Source: Halpernia sp048269545 (GTDB lineage: Bacteria > Bacteroidota > Bacteroidia > Flavobacteriales > Weeksellaceae). Taken from it: a DNA stretch of 64,000 bases. Position 1 is the stretch's first letter, and every line of letters begins with the position of its first letter. A model generated the notes under the pieces. That model saw nothing but the letters and a program-made list of their open reading frames with translations, had not been told where the DNA came from and did not search any database. Below, piece after piece: positions 33,801-41,898 of this stretch. The position numbers and the translations under genes were made by a program. Location: contig NZ_JBLXIJ010000008.1 of assembly GCF_048269545.1 (NCBI RefSeq), forward strand, positions 1-64,000, given 5' to 3'.

Positions 33801-35474
33801 TTATTCTGGTTTAAAACTATCTTTCAAAGTTACAGTTTGATTAAAAACCAAATGATTTTCTGTTGAATCTCGGTCTTTCGTAAAATATCCTAATCTCTGA
33901 AATTGCAACGGTTCTTCCACTGCAACTTCTGCAAAAGCTGGTTCTCCAAAACCGTGAATAATTTCCAAAGAATCTGGATTTACATAATCTAAAAAGTCAG
34001 TTTCTTTTTCTGCATCGGGTTGTTCCACAGTGAAAAGCCGGTTGTACATTCTGACTTCAATTGGCAAAGCAAATTTTGCAGAAACCCAATGCAAAGTGCC
34101 TTTTACTTTTCTTAAACTCTCTTCAGTTCCACTTCCAGATTTACTTAATGGATCATAAGTCGCATAAATCGTTTTGATTTCTCCATTTTCATCTTTATCA
34201 GCTCTTTCAGCTTTTATAATGTAACCTGATTTTAAACGCACTTCGCCACCTAATTTTAATCTAAAAAATTTCTTATTCGCTTCTTCGCGGAAATCTTCTC
34301 GCTCTATAAAAAGTTCTCTCGTAAAAGGGATTTGTCTCGTTCCAGCGTTTTCTTGTTCAGGATTATTTTCCGTTTCTAACCATTCTTCTTTATCTGGTGG
34401 ATAATTTTCTATAATTAATTTTACCGGATCTAAAACAGCCATCACTCTTTTCGCCACTTTATTTAAATCTTCACGAACACAAAATTCTAAAAGTGCGATG
34501 TCTATTAAATTTTCACGTTTTGCGACGCCGACTTTTTCAATAAAATTTTTGATAGAAGTCGGTGTATAACCTTTTCTACGCATTCCAGAAATTGTGGGCA
34601 TTCTTGGATCGTCCCATCCAGTCACCACTTTTTCTGCAACCAATCTTTGTAATTTTCTTTTAGAAGTAATTAAATATGAAACGTTCATTCTTGCAAATTC
34701 GCGTTGTTTATTTCTAACTGTACCTTCTTTATAAATTTGATCTAAATACCAATCGTAAAGTGGACGGTGATTTTCAAATTCTAAACTACAAAGTGAGTGA
34801 GAAATTTGTTCTAAATAATCACTTTCTCCATGCGCCCAATCATACATTGGATAAATTTTCCATTTGTCTCCAGTTCTGTGGTGTGTTTTTTTCAAAATTC
34901 TGTACATCACAGGATCTCGCATATTCATATTTGGCGATTTCATATCGATTTTTGCGCGCAAACTCATAGTTCCAACTTCAAAATCACCGTTTTTCATTCC
35001 TTCAAAAAGTTTCAAACTTTCTTCAATTGGTCTATTTCGGAAAGGTGAATCAACGCCATCTTCAAAAGGATTTTTTCTTTGTTCCGTAATTTCTTCAGAT
35101 TTTTGTTCGTCGATATAAGCTTTTCCATCTTTTATCATTTCAACTGCCCAATCATAAAGCTGTTGAAAATAGTCGGAAGCGTATAATTCTTTATCATATT
35201 TAAAACCCAACCATTCGATATCTTTTTTAATAGAATCTACAAATTCTTGTTCTTCTTTTTCAGGATTGGTGTCGTCAAAACGAAGATTTACGGGCGCATT
35301 ATATTTTTCGCCCAAACCAAAATTTATGCAAATCGCTTTTGTGTGACCTACGTGAAGATAACCGTTTGGTTCTGGCGGAAAACGAAAACGAAGTTGGCTT
35401 TTAGGTAAACCATTTTCAAGATCATTTTCTATAATTTGCTCAATAAAATTGAGAGATTTTTTTTCTTCTTCCAT
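33801..35474 (-). CDS. glnS: Glutaminyl-tRNA synthetase
   Basis: This 557-residue class I synthetase charges tRNA-Gln. The HIGH-type motif is HVGH at 41-44 (PPEPNGYLHVGHTKA). The DDTNPEKEE segment (about residues 68-76) and the catalytic loop with ITSKRKLQRLV (KMSKS region) identify GlnS or GltX of the eukaryotic-like branch, and length and DDTNP favour GlnS. The C-terminal two beta barrels bind the anticodon. A -7 box lies 8 nt before the ATG. The stop converges on the ypdA operon with a shared hairpin. Confidence 0.95.
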   Translation of the reverse strand: MEEEKKSLNFIEQIIENDLENGLPKSQLRFRFPPEPNGYLHVGHTKAICINFGLGEKYNAPVNLRFDDTNPEKEEQEFVDSIKKDIEWLGFKYDKELYASDYFQQLYDWAVEMIKDGKAYIDEQKSEEITEQRKNPFEDGVDSPFRNRPIEESLKLFEGMKNGDFEVGTMSLRAKIDMKSPNMNMRDPVMYRILKKTHHRTGDKWKIYPMYDWAHGESDYLEQISHSLCSLEFENHRPLYDWYLDQIYKEGTVRNKQREFARMNVSYLITSKRKLQRLVAEKVVTGWDDPRMPTISGMRRKGYTPTSIKNFIEKVGVAKRENLIDIALLEFCVREDLNKVAKRVMAVLDPVKLIIENYPPDKEEWLETENNPEQENAGTRQIPFTRELFIEREDFREEANKKFFRLKLGGEVRLKSGYIIKAERADKDENGEIKTIYATYDPLSKSGSGTEESLRKVKGTLHWVSAKFALPIEVRMYNRLFTVEQPDAEKETDFLDYVNPDSLEIIHGFGEPAFAEVAVEEPLQFQRLGYFTKDRDSTENHLVFNQTVTLKDSFKPE

Positions 35475-35482
35475 AATGAGCG

Positions 35483-35490
35483 CAAAGTTA
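35483..35490 (-). promoter_or_regulatory. -7 element of glnS
   Basis: TAACTTTG on the minus strand (35490 to 35483) ends 8 nt before the glnS ATG. There is no -33 TTG at normal spacing. Confidence 0.4.
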
Positions 35491-35611
35491 AGGAAAATTG
35501 TAAAGTTGTGAAGTCGTTTAGTTGTAAAGAAGTAAAGTTGATAATATTTAAAATTTGAATTGATGAATTGATTTTAAAATAATCAAATCAGCACATTTTC
35601 ACATTCGCAAA

Positions 35612-36619
35612 TTATCTATTTTTAAATGAAAGTTGGTCGCCTTTTAATTCTAATGAACTTGGAAAATTATTGGTAAAAAGCGCACCAGTTCCGAGACCTT
35701 GCGGAAGTTTATTTTGTTTGATGAAAGTATATTGTGCAATTGCATTTAAACCGATATTACTTTCCAACGCAGAAGTAATCCACCAACCGATATTAAGTTT
35801 TTCGGCTAAAGAAATCCATTCGTCACAACCAGAAAATCCGCCAATTAATGCAGGTTTTAAAATAATAAATTGTGGTTTTATTTTTTCTAAAAGTTGTTGT
35901 TTTTCTTCAAAATTGATGACGCCAATTAATTCTTCATCTAACGCAATTGGAGTTTTTGTTTCTGCACAAAGTTTCTCCATGTCTGAAACAAGCCCCGCTT
36001 TTATAGGCTGTTCAATAGAATGAATTTCTAAATCTGCTAATTCTCGCAAAACAATTTTTGCTTCATAAAAAGTAAATCCACCATTTGCATCAACTCTTAA
36101 TTCTAATTTTTCTTTGCTAAATTTTTGACGAAGTTTCTTTAAAATTTCTTTTTCAGAATTCCAATCAACGCCGATTTTTAATTTAATGCAATCAAAACCT
36201 TTTTCTAATTTTTCTTCAATTTGAGATTGCATAAATTCTGCATTTCCCATCCAAATTAATCCGTTTATTTTTATAGAAGATTTTCCTTTTGTAAATTCAC
36301 TCGGGAAATATAGATTTTTTCCGTTTTTTAAATTTAAAATCGCTTGTTCAAAGCCAAACCAAATAGAAGGGAAATATTTTAATTCTTGTTTTAAAACATT
36401 AAAATCTTGATTAATATTTTCACAAAGCCAAGACAGTTTTTCTTCGTATTCTGGGACATCATCATAACTCAAACCTCGAAATAGGGCGCATTCGCCATTT
36501 CCTTTTTTTTCTCCATCGAAGATTTCAAGAATGAAAGTTTCTTTAGTTTTTAGAATGCCGCGCGAAGTTCCGCTTGGATTTTTAAATTCTAAAATATATT
36601 TTTGGAAAGTGGAGATCAT
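35612..36619 (-). CDS. menC: o-Succinylbenzoate synthase
   Basis: This 335-residue enolase-superfamily enzyme dehydrates SHCHC to o-succinylbenzoate in menaquinone synthesis. Catalytic features are the KxK motif K146-L-K148, metal ligands Asp177 (RVDANGG), Glu203 (SIEQP) and Asp228 (ALDEE), and the base Lys255 (ILKPALIGG). The N-terminal capping domain (about 1-110) is normal. It lies upstream of glnS on the same strand with a 137-nt gap, so linkage is loose. menF and a MenI-like gene occur elsewhere in this window at 53-54 kb. Confidence 0.9.
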   Translation of the reverse strand: MISTFQKYILEFKNPSGTSRGILKTKETFILEIFDGEKKGNGECALFRGLSYDDVPEYEEKLSWLCENINQDFNVLKQELKYFPSIWFGFEQAILNLKNGKNLYFPSEFTKGKSSIKINGLIWMGNAEFMQSQIEEKLEKGFDCIKLKIGVDWNSEKEILKKLRQKFSKEKLELRVDANGGFTFYEAKIVLRELADLEIHSIEQPIKAGLVSDMEKLCAETKTPIALDEELIGVINFEEKQQLLEKIKPQFIILKPALIGGFSGCDEWISLAEKLNIGWWITSALESNIGLNAIAQYTFIKQNKLPQGLGTGALFTNNFPSSLELKGDQLSFKNR

Positions 36620-36800
36620 TTTTTTGTAGAAAGTTAGTAAACATTTTAGAAATCATCTGATAAGTTTGTTCTTCTGAACGTTTTGTGTTTTGGCGATGGG
36701 TGGGCTTTTTAGTGATAAACTTTAAGCGAAGTACAAAATCTCAAATTAGCCGAAGATGAGACTCCGCCTATTGCTAATATAATCTTGGCTGTAGCGATTA

Positions 36801-37366
36801 TTATTGCTTTGTAAACACTAAGTTTTCTGTTTCTGGCAAATATATTGTTAAATCTGGATTTCCTGGGCATGTTGCTTCAGTAAGTGTTGTATCATTTGGG
36901 TAATAAGTCCATGATATTTGGGAACTGCTTACTTTTTTTAATTGAATTTCTCCCCAACCTACACCACAATTTGTACCGGTATAATAAAAGACTAAAGCGT
37001 TGGAAGCATCATTAAAAGTAATATCGGAAATAAAATTTCTGGTAGTATTATTATTTTCTGTAGTTTGCAAAACGAGTCCTTTAAAATTTTTAATAGTATA
37101 TGTAATTAATAATGCATCTTTATAATAATTAAAATTTGGAAAGTGAAATAACTTTTTAATTTCTTTAGTAATTATGATTTTTATTTCATTTCCTTTCCTT
37201 TAAAAGTAGATTTATATACCCCTACATAAGGGTTCAATTCATTATTATAATCCCTAATGTAAGAATTTTGAGTTATATCTGATATTGAAGTACTTAACGG
37301 ATATTCTTGCTGTGCTTTGCAGGAAAACACAGCAAGATATAAAAATATTAGTTGTAGTTTCTTCAC
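36801..37366 (-). pseudogene. Frameshifted DUF6705-like paralogue
   Basis: Two minus-strand frames, 37181-37366 and 36801-37070, are the N- and C-terminal parts of one gene. Reading across 37071-37180 in the second frame restores the whole homology (residues including ITKEIKKLFHFPNFNYY), so a single lesion in the A-rich run near 37181-37190 (loss of one base or gain of two) breaks the frame. It is a tandem copy of the intact gene at 37366-37929, sharing CKAQQEYPL near the N-terminus and ATCPGNPDLTIYLPETENL at the C-terminus. The first frame starts with GTG, and its G overlaps the upstream TAG stop. Confidence 0.75.
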
Positions 37367-37929
37367 TATTGCTTTGTAAAAACCAAATTCTCTGTTTCAG
37401 GTAAATAAATTGTTAAATCTGGATTTCCTGGGCACGTTGCTGCAGTAAGCATGGTATCATTTGGGTAATAAGCCCAGCTAATTTGTGTGTTATTAAGCTT
37501 TTTAATATAAATTCTTCCCCATCCAACACCACAATTCGTTCCAGAATAATATAACCCCACTTCATTAATTGATGAATCATTTGACATACTAAAAATATTA
37601 TTTCTTAAAGTCATATTATTTAGTGTACTTTGTAAAATTATTGCGGATGAGTTTTTTATTTCATATTTTACGGTTAGTACATCCGAAAAGAATTTATGGT
37701 TGGTATCAAAATCGAATAATTTTTTTATCTCTTTTGTAATAAATAATGTAGTTTGATTTCCATTATAATTGGCTTTCCATGTCCCAACATAAGTATCTAA
37801 TTCATGGTTATAGTCCTTTATGTAAGAATTTACAGGAATTTCATTTGAGTTTGTGTTCAAGGGGTATTCTTGCTGTGCTTTGCAGGAAAAAGAAAAGATA
37901 ATTAATAGAATTGAGATTATATTTTTCAT
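37366..37929 (-). CDS. DUF6705-like small secreted protein
   Basis: This 187-residue protein has a signal peptide (about 1-17) ending SCKAQQ and a soluble domain with WGRIYIKKLNNTQISWAYYPND and the conserved C-terminal ATCPGNPDLTIYLPETENLVF. The pattern fits the DUF6705 group that occurs in tandem arrays in Chryseobacterium relatives. The role is unknown. Its position behind a split lipoprotein gene with a peptidase-like domain allows a speculative protective or accessory role. I start at the ATG at 37929, since the longer frame overlaps the upstream gene. Confidence 0.6.
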   Translation of the reverse strand: MKNIISILLIIFSFSCKAQQEYPLNTNSNEIPVNSYIKDYNHELDTYVGTWKANYNGNQTTLFITKEIKKLFDFDTNHKFFSDVLTVKYEIKNSSAIILQSTLNNMTLRNNIFSMSNDSSINEVGLYYSGTNCGVGWGRIYIKKLNNTQISWAYYPNDTMLTAATCPGNPDLTIYLPETENLVFTKQ

Positions 37930-37942
37930 AATATTTTGTTTA

Positions 37943-38815
37943 TTAAGAGCATGGTATTGGTGAAATAGTACCATCTGAATTTTTTGTTATTTTAGATGTG
38001 GACCCGTCGTTATTTACTTTTATAAGATTTATTTTATCTGTTAGTCCCATTTTTTCAAGCGTACTAAAGAATATCTTATTTAAACCAGTATCATTCAGAT
38101 TTTTTTTATCTGAAGAATATTGTGAATTATTAAGCATACTATACCAATCGATCGCTTGTTTAGTATCCCACAAATATAAATTTTCTTCACTAAAGCTATT
38201 TGCGGGCAAATCATTATGGTTTCCGTTAAAAGTTATAATATAATGGTTATCAGAAGAAACCATTCCTAAATAAGCATTTCCTGAATTTCCAATGCCTTGA
38301 TATCTTGCAATTTCTAGCATTGTTGAAATATCATGTGAAAAAAACATATGCAAACCACTCAAAGTATGATTATGGTAACCACCATTCATTGTGGAGACAT
38401 CATCGAAAGTTACACGATGTTTTCCATTTTTATCCGCAGGTGATACTGTTCCGTCTTTGTTATCTTTATAACCAATTTCGTCATCTTTAGATGTTTTTGC
38501 AAAATTTTCTAACTCTTCGACTTTAGGTTTCATTTTTGTATTATTTAAAACCTCTTTCGCTTTCTCACACGGATCTTTTTCTCCCGTATCTTCGTAGGGA
38601 TATCCGCCACCGCCTCCACCGCCGTCGCCTATATTACATTCTCCATTTGGTGACACATTTATACAAGTGTTATCTTCAGCTATTTCTTTTATAACTTTTT
38701 TACAAACTGTTTTAGTTGTCGTTATTTCACTTTGCGTACCACCACCGCCCTCAATTACACCAACCACTAAAATCACCGTTTTACATTCCAAATCATAGCT
38801 TGAAGTTTTATTCAT
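37943..38815 (-). CDS. C-terminal part of a split lipoprotein gene with HNH...D motif (JAB/DUF4329-like)
   Basis: This 290-residue frame starts at an ATG that overlaps the stop of the upstream frame within ATGAATAA. It has a Gly-rich linker (seven Gly in a row near residues 70-77), a charged region, then GGYHNHTLSGLHMFFSHD with His148, His150 and Asp162. Related Bacteroidetes proteins that I recall read GGYHNHTPTGIPMLSPHDI, resembling the HxH...SxxD metal site of JAB/DUF4329 domains; here the Ser is replaced by Phe. It lacks its own signal peptide, so it was probably once fused to the lipoprotein piece encoded at 38808-39257. A toxin-like role is speculation. Confidence 0.5.
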   Translation of the reverse strand: MNKTSSYDLECKTVILVVGVIEGGGGTQSEITTTKTVCKKVIKEIAEDNTCINVSPNGECNIGDGGGGGGGYPYEDTGEKDPCEKAKEVLNNTKMKPKVEELENFAKTSKDDEIGYKDNKDGTVSPADKNGKHRVTFDDVSTMNGGYHNHTLSGLHMFFSHDISTMLEIARYQGIGNSGNAYLGMVSSDNHYIITFNGNHNDLPANSFSEENLYLWDTKQAIDWYSMLNNSQYSSDKKNLNDTGLNKIFFSTLEKMGLTDKINLIKVNNDGSTSKITKNSDGTISPIPCS

Positions 38816-39257
38816 TTTTACGATTATCTGAACCACTAATACTTTCACGGTCATTAAAAATTATAATTTTAAAAAAATCATTTACTTCCGTATCTTGTTT
38901 TGTAAATTTGAAAAACACCTTGTTTCCTAATCTTTTTGTGGTAACAATTGCCACCACCTGATTATTCTTTAAGACAGGTGCCATTAAAAATGTTTCATTA
39001 AAGGTATTCATTGAAGTGGCGTAATCCCACGCCACAGAGCCAAATTTTGAATACATTTGAACTTCATTAGCATTTTTTTCATAAATCTTTTTCACATTCT
39101 TAATGAAAACTTCGTCTTCATTCCATAGTGATTTATTTACATAATCTTGCTTTTTATTTCCTTCAAATCCTACTGTTTCATTTTCAGCTCTACAGCCTGA
39201 AAGTAGAACTGATATAAAGATTCCAAAACTTAAAAAATTAAATAGTTTTCTCTTCAT
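38808..39257 (-). CDS. N-terminal lipoprotein part of the split gene
   Basis: This 149-residue frame has a lipoprotein signal with Cys22 (VLLSGCRAEN) and a domain with VAWDYATSMNTFNETFLMAP, followed by NDFFKIIIFNDRES. It stops at 38808 just as the next frame begins (NKTSSYDLECKT), and adding one base in the run around 38808-38820 would fuse both parts. The pair is either a recently frameshifted gene, a sequencing error, or a translationally coupled pair. Homologues that read through this junction would settle it. Confidence 0.55.
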   Translation of the reverse strand: MKRKLFNFLSFGIFISVLLSGCRAENETVGFEGNKKQDYVNKSLWNEDEVFIKNVKKIYEKNANEVQMYSKFGSVAWDYATSMNTFNETFLMAPVLKNNQVVAIVTTKRLGNKVFFKFTKQDTEVNDFFKIIIFNDRESISGSDNRKNE

Positions 39258-39421
39258 AAATTAGTTTTTAATATTAATATTTTAATGAATGTTGGCATTT
39301 TCAAGGCGCAATATTTACAACCATTGTAGCCAAGATGAAAAGCGAAGTGCGTGCTTTCGAAGAACTTGAGTTCAAGGAAATCCAAACGTAGTCGATTCTT
39401 TTTTCGATTGGCTCAATTATT

Positions 39422-40432
39422 TTATTTCGCATTTCGCATAAATTCTTCTGCTTTTTCTACCATTATAGAACTTCCGCAGAAAAACGGCACTCTTTGGTGC
39501 AATTCAGTGGGCTCAATTTCTAAAACTCTTTGGAATCCATCGCTGCATTTTCCGCCCGCTTGTTCCGCTAAAAACGCCATCGGATTGCATTCATATAATA
39601 ATCTTAATTTTCCATTTGGAGATTGTGAAGTGGAAGGATAAATATAAATGCCGCCTTTTATCATATTTCTATGAAAATCTGAAACCAAAGAACCAATATA
39701 TCTGGAAGTATAAGGCCGATCTTCTTTTTCTTCTTGGCAAAATTTAATATAATCTTTTACGCCTTGTGGAAATTTAATATAATTTCCTTCATTTATTGAA
39801 TAGATTTTTCCAGTTTTGCTGAAAGTCATATTTGGATGCGACAAATAATAAGTCCCAATTGAAGGATCTAAAGTAAATCCATTTACACCGTTTCCTGTGG
39901 TATAAACAATCATTGTAGAAGAACCATAAACAACATAACCTGCTGCAACTTGATTGACTCCTTTTTGTAAAAAATCTTTTAATTCTACAGCTTCTCCCGG
40001 TTCTGTAATTCTACGATAAATTGAAAAAATAGTTCCTACAGAAACATTTACATCGATGTTTGAAGAGCCATCTAAAGGATCCATTAAAACCACATATTTA
40101 CTGAGATGTGCATTTGGACCACTTTTTACAACAATAAAATCATCATTTTCTTCAGAAGCAATTCCGCAAACAACTTCTCTTTGAGAAAGGGCTTCAATAA
40201 AAATATCATTTGCTAAAACATCTAATTTTTGTTGATCTTCTCCTTGGATATTTTGATTTCCAGCTTGTCCAATAATTTCAGCAATTCCCGCTTTATTCAC
40301 TTCCCGATTTACCACCTTTGAAGCAAGACGAATGGCGCTTAACAAACGTGAAAGTTCTCCACTTGAATAAAGAAAATCGTCTTGTTTTTCAATAATAAAT
40401 TCACCTAAAGTCTGAAATGGTTGCTCGGACAT
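39422..40432 (-). CDS. fbp: Class 1 fructose-1,6-bisphosphatase
   Basis: This 336-residue gluconeogenic enzyme hydrolyses fructose-1,6-bisphosphate to fructose-6-phosphate. The metal site DPLDGSSNID (118-127) is intact. The substrate motif KGGIYIYPST (about 263-272) and the C-terminal ALAEQAGGKCSDG-type loop (here FLAEQAGGKCSDG) confirm FBPase I. Several Lys/Arg-rich segments fit the AMP-binding N-terminal region. It is monocistronic, divergent from the aspartate kinase operon. Confidence 0.96.
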   Translation of the reverse strand: MSEQPFQTLGEFIIEKQDDFLYSSGELSRLLSAIRLASKVVNREVNKAGIAEIIGQAGNQNIQGEDQQKLDVLANDIFIEALSQREVVCGIASEENDDFIVVKSGPNAHLSKYVVLMDPLDGSSNIDVNVSVGTIFSIYRRITEPGEAVELKDFLQKGVNQVAAGYVVYGSSTMIVYTTGNGVNGFTLDPSIGTYYLSHPNMTFSKTGKIYSINEGNYIKFPQGVKDYIKFCQEEKEDRPYTSRYIGSLVSDFHRNMIKGGIYIYPSTSQSPNGKLRLLYECNPMAFLAEQAGGKCSDGFQRVLEIEPTELHQRVPFFCGSSIMVEKAEEFMRNAK

Positions 40433-40592
40433 ATTTTATTTTTTTGTTGCTCACAAATTTCGGAAAACTTTTTCAGAATACTATCAAAACAGAAAAGTTT
40501 ATCGTCTAAAAAAAAGACAATAGTTTTTGTGAATCAATTTGCATTCAATCGTTTTCATATCTCAGTCTAAATTAATATTTTTGGAAGTTCAA

Positions 40593-40600
40593 TACTTTTG
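40593..40600 (+). promoter_or_regulatory. -7 element of the lysC-olsF operon
   Basis: TACTTTTG lies 46 nt upstream of the aspartate kinase ATG. The only nearby TTG (40581-40583) is 9 nt away, which is too close. The rest of the divergent 40433-40646 region shows no ORF. Confidence 0.3.
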
Positions 40601-40646
40601 TATTATTTCAACTCATTATATAATTAATTGATTTATAATTCTTTAA

Positions 40647-41885
40647 ATGAAAATTTTTAAATTTGGTGGTGCTTCCGTAAAAGATGCGGAAGGAATAAAA
40701 AATGTGGCTGTAGTTTTAGAAACAGAACATTTTGAAAATTGTCTTATTGTAGTTTCTGCAATGGGAAAAACTACTAATGCACTAGAAAAGGTGGTGCAAA
40801 ATTATTTTGATAAGAAGAATTATGAAGAACTAGTTGAAGAAATTAAAAAAAATCATCTTCAAATTACGAGTGAATTATTTTCTGCAAATCATCCTGTTTT
40901 AGCAGAAATAGCGGTTTTTTTTGATGATATCAATTCTTTTCTCCGTAGAAATAAATCGCCGAGTTATAATTTTGTGTATGATCAAGTTGTAAGTTGTGGT
41001 GAAATGATTTCTTCTAAAATTTTAAGTGAATATTTAAATGATATTCAATTTAAAAATATTTGGTTAGATGCAAGAGATTTTATTAAAACCGACTCACAAT
41101 ACCGAGAAGGAAATGTAAATTGGGAAGAAACGGAAAAAAATATTAAAATTTTAAATTCTTCTAAATGTTTTGTAACGCAGGGTTTTATTGGTTCAGATTC
41201 TCATAATTTCACTGTAACTTTAGGAAGAGAAGGTTCAGATTATTCTGCTGCGATTTTTGCTTATTGTTTAAACGCAGATCATCTCACGATTTGGAAAGAT
41301 GTTCCAGGTGTTATGACGGGAGATCCAAGGAAATTTGAAAATGTCAATCTTTTATCAGAAATTTCTTACGAAGAAGCAATAGAAATGGCTTATTATGGCG
41401 CATCTGTAATTCACCCAAAAACCTTGCAACCTTTAAAACAAAAAAATATTCCATTTTTTGTAAAATCTTTTTTAGATCCAAAAAATGAAGGAACAAAAGT
41501 AAGTGTAAGTGATGAAAATGAATACACCGAAACTTATATTTTAAAAGAAAACCAAATGTTAATGAATGTTTCTACGAGAGATTTTTCTTTTATTGCAGAA
41601 GAACATTTGAGTTTAATTTTCTCTTATTTAGCGAAATATAATATTAAAATTTCTTTGATGCAGAATTCGGCAATTTCTCTGGCTTTATGTTTAGAAGATA
41701 AATTTAATAACATAAATTTGCTAAATGACGAACTTCATCACTTTTTTAATACAGAATTGACAGAGAATGTTTCATTATTTACAATCAGAAATGCAAATTT
41801 AAAAAATATAGAAAAATTTTATACTGGGAAAAATGTCCTTTTGGAGCAGATTTCTAAACAAACCGTGCAAATGGTAATTTCCTAA
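40647..41885 (+). CDS. lysC: Aspartate kinase (monofunctional)
   Basis: This 412-residue enzyme phosphorylates L-aspartate, the first step towards lysine, threonine and methionine. The kinase domain (about 1-290) starts with KFGGASVKD (4-12) and has TLGREGSDYSAA (about 191-202), the ATP/aspartate-binding loop. The rest (about 300-412) contains ACT-like beta-alpha-beta elements with TRDFSFIAEEHLS. There is no fused homoserine dehydrogenase. It is followed after 13 nt by an olsF-like gene, so the two are probably cotranscribed. Confidence 0.9.
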   Translation: MKIFKFGGASVKDAEGIKNVAVVLETEHFENCLIVVSAMGKTTNALEKVVQNYFDKKNYEELVEEIKKNHLQITSELFSANHPVLAEIAVFFDDINSFLRRNKSPSYNFVYDQVVSCGEMISSKILSEYLNDIQFKNIWLDARDFIKTDSQYREGNVNWEETEKNIKILNSSKCFVTQGFIGSDSHNFTVTLGREGSDYSAAIFAYCLNADHLTIWKDVPGVMTGDPRKFENVNLLSEISYEEAIEMAYYGASVIHPKTLQPLKQKNIPFFVKSFLDPKNEGTKVSVSDENEYTETYILKENQMLMNVSTRDFSFIAEEHLSLIFSYLAKYNIKISLMQNSAISLALCLEDKFNNINLLNDELHHFFNTELTENVSLFTIRNANLKNIEKFYTGKNVLLEQISKQTVQMVIS

Positions 41886-41898
41886 AAACTAATAAATT

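Noticed and set aside
35670..36023. 117-residue + strand ORF opposite menC
   Set aside because: It lies inside menC on the opposite strand, and menC has all its catalytic motifs.
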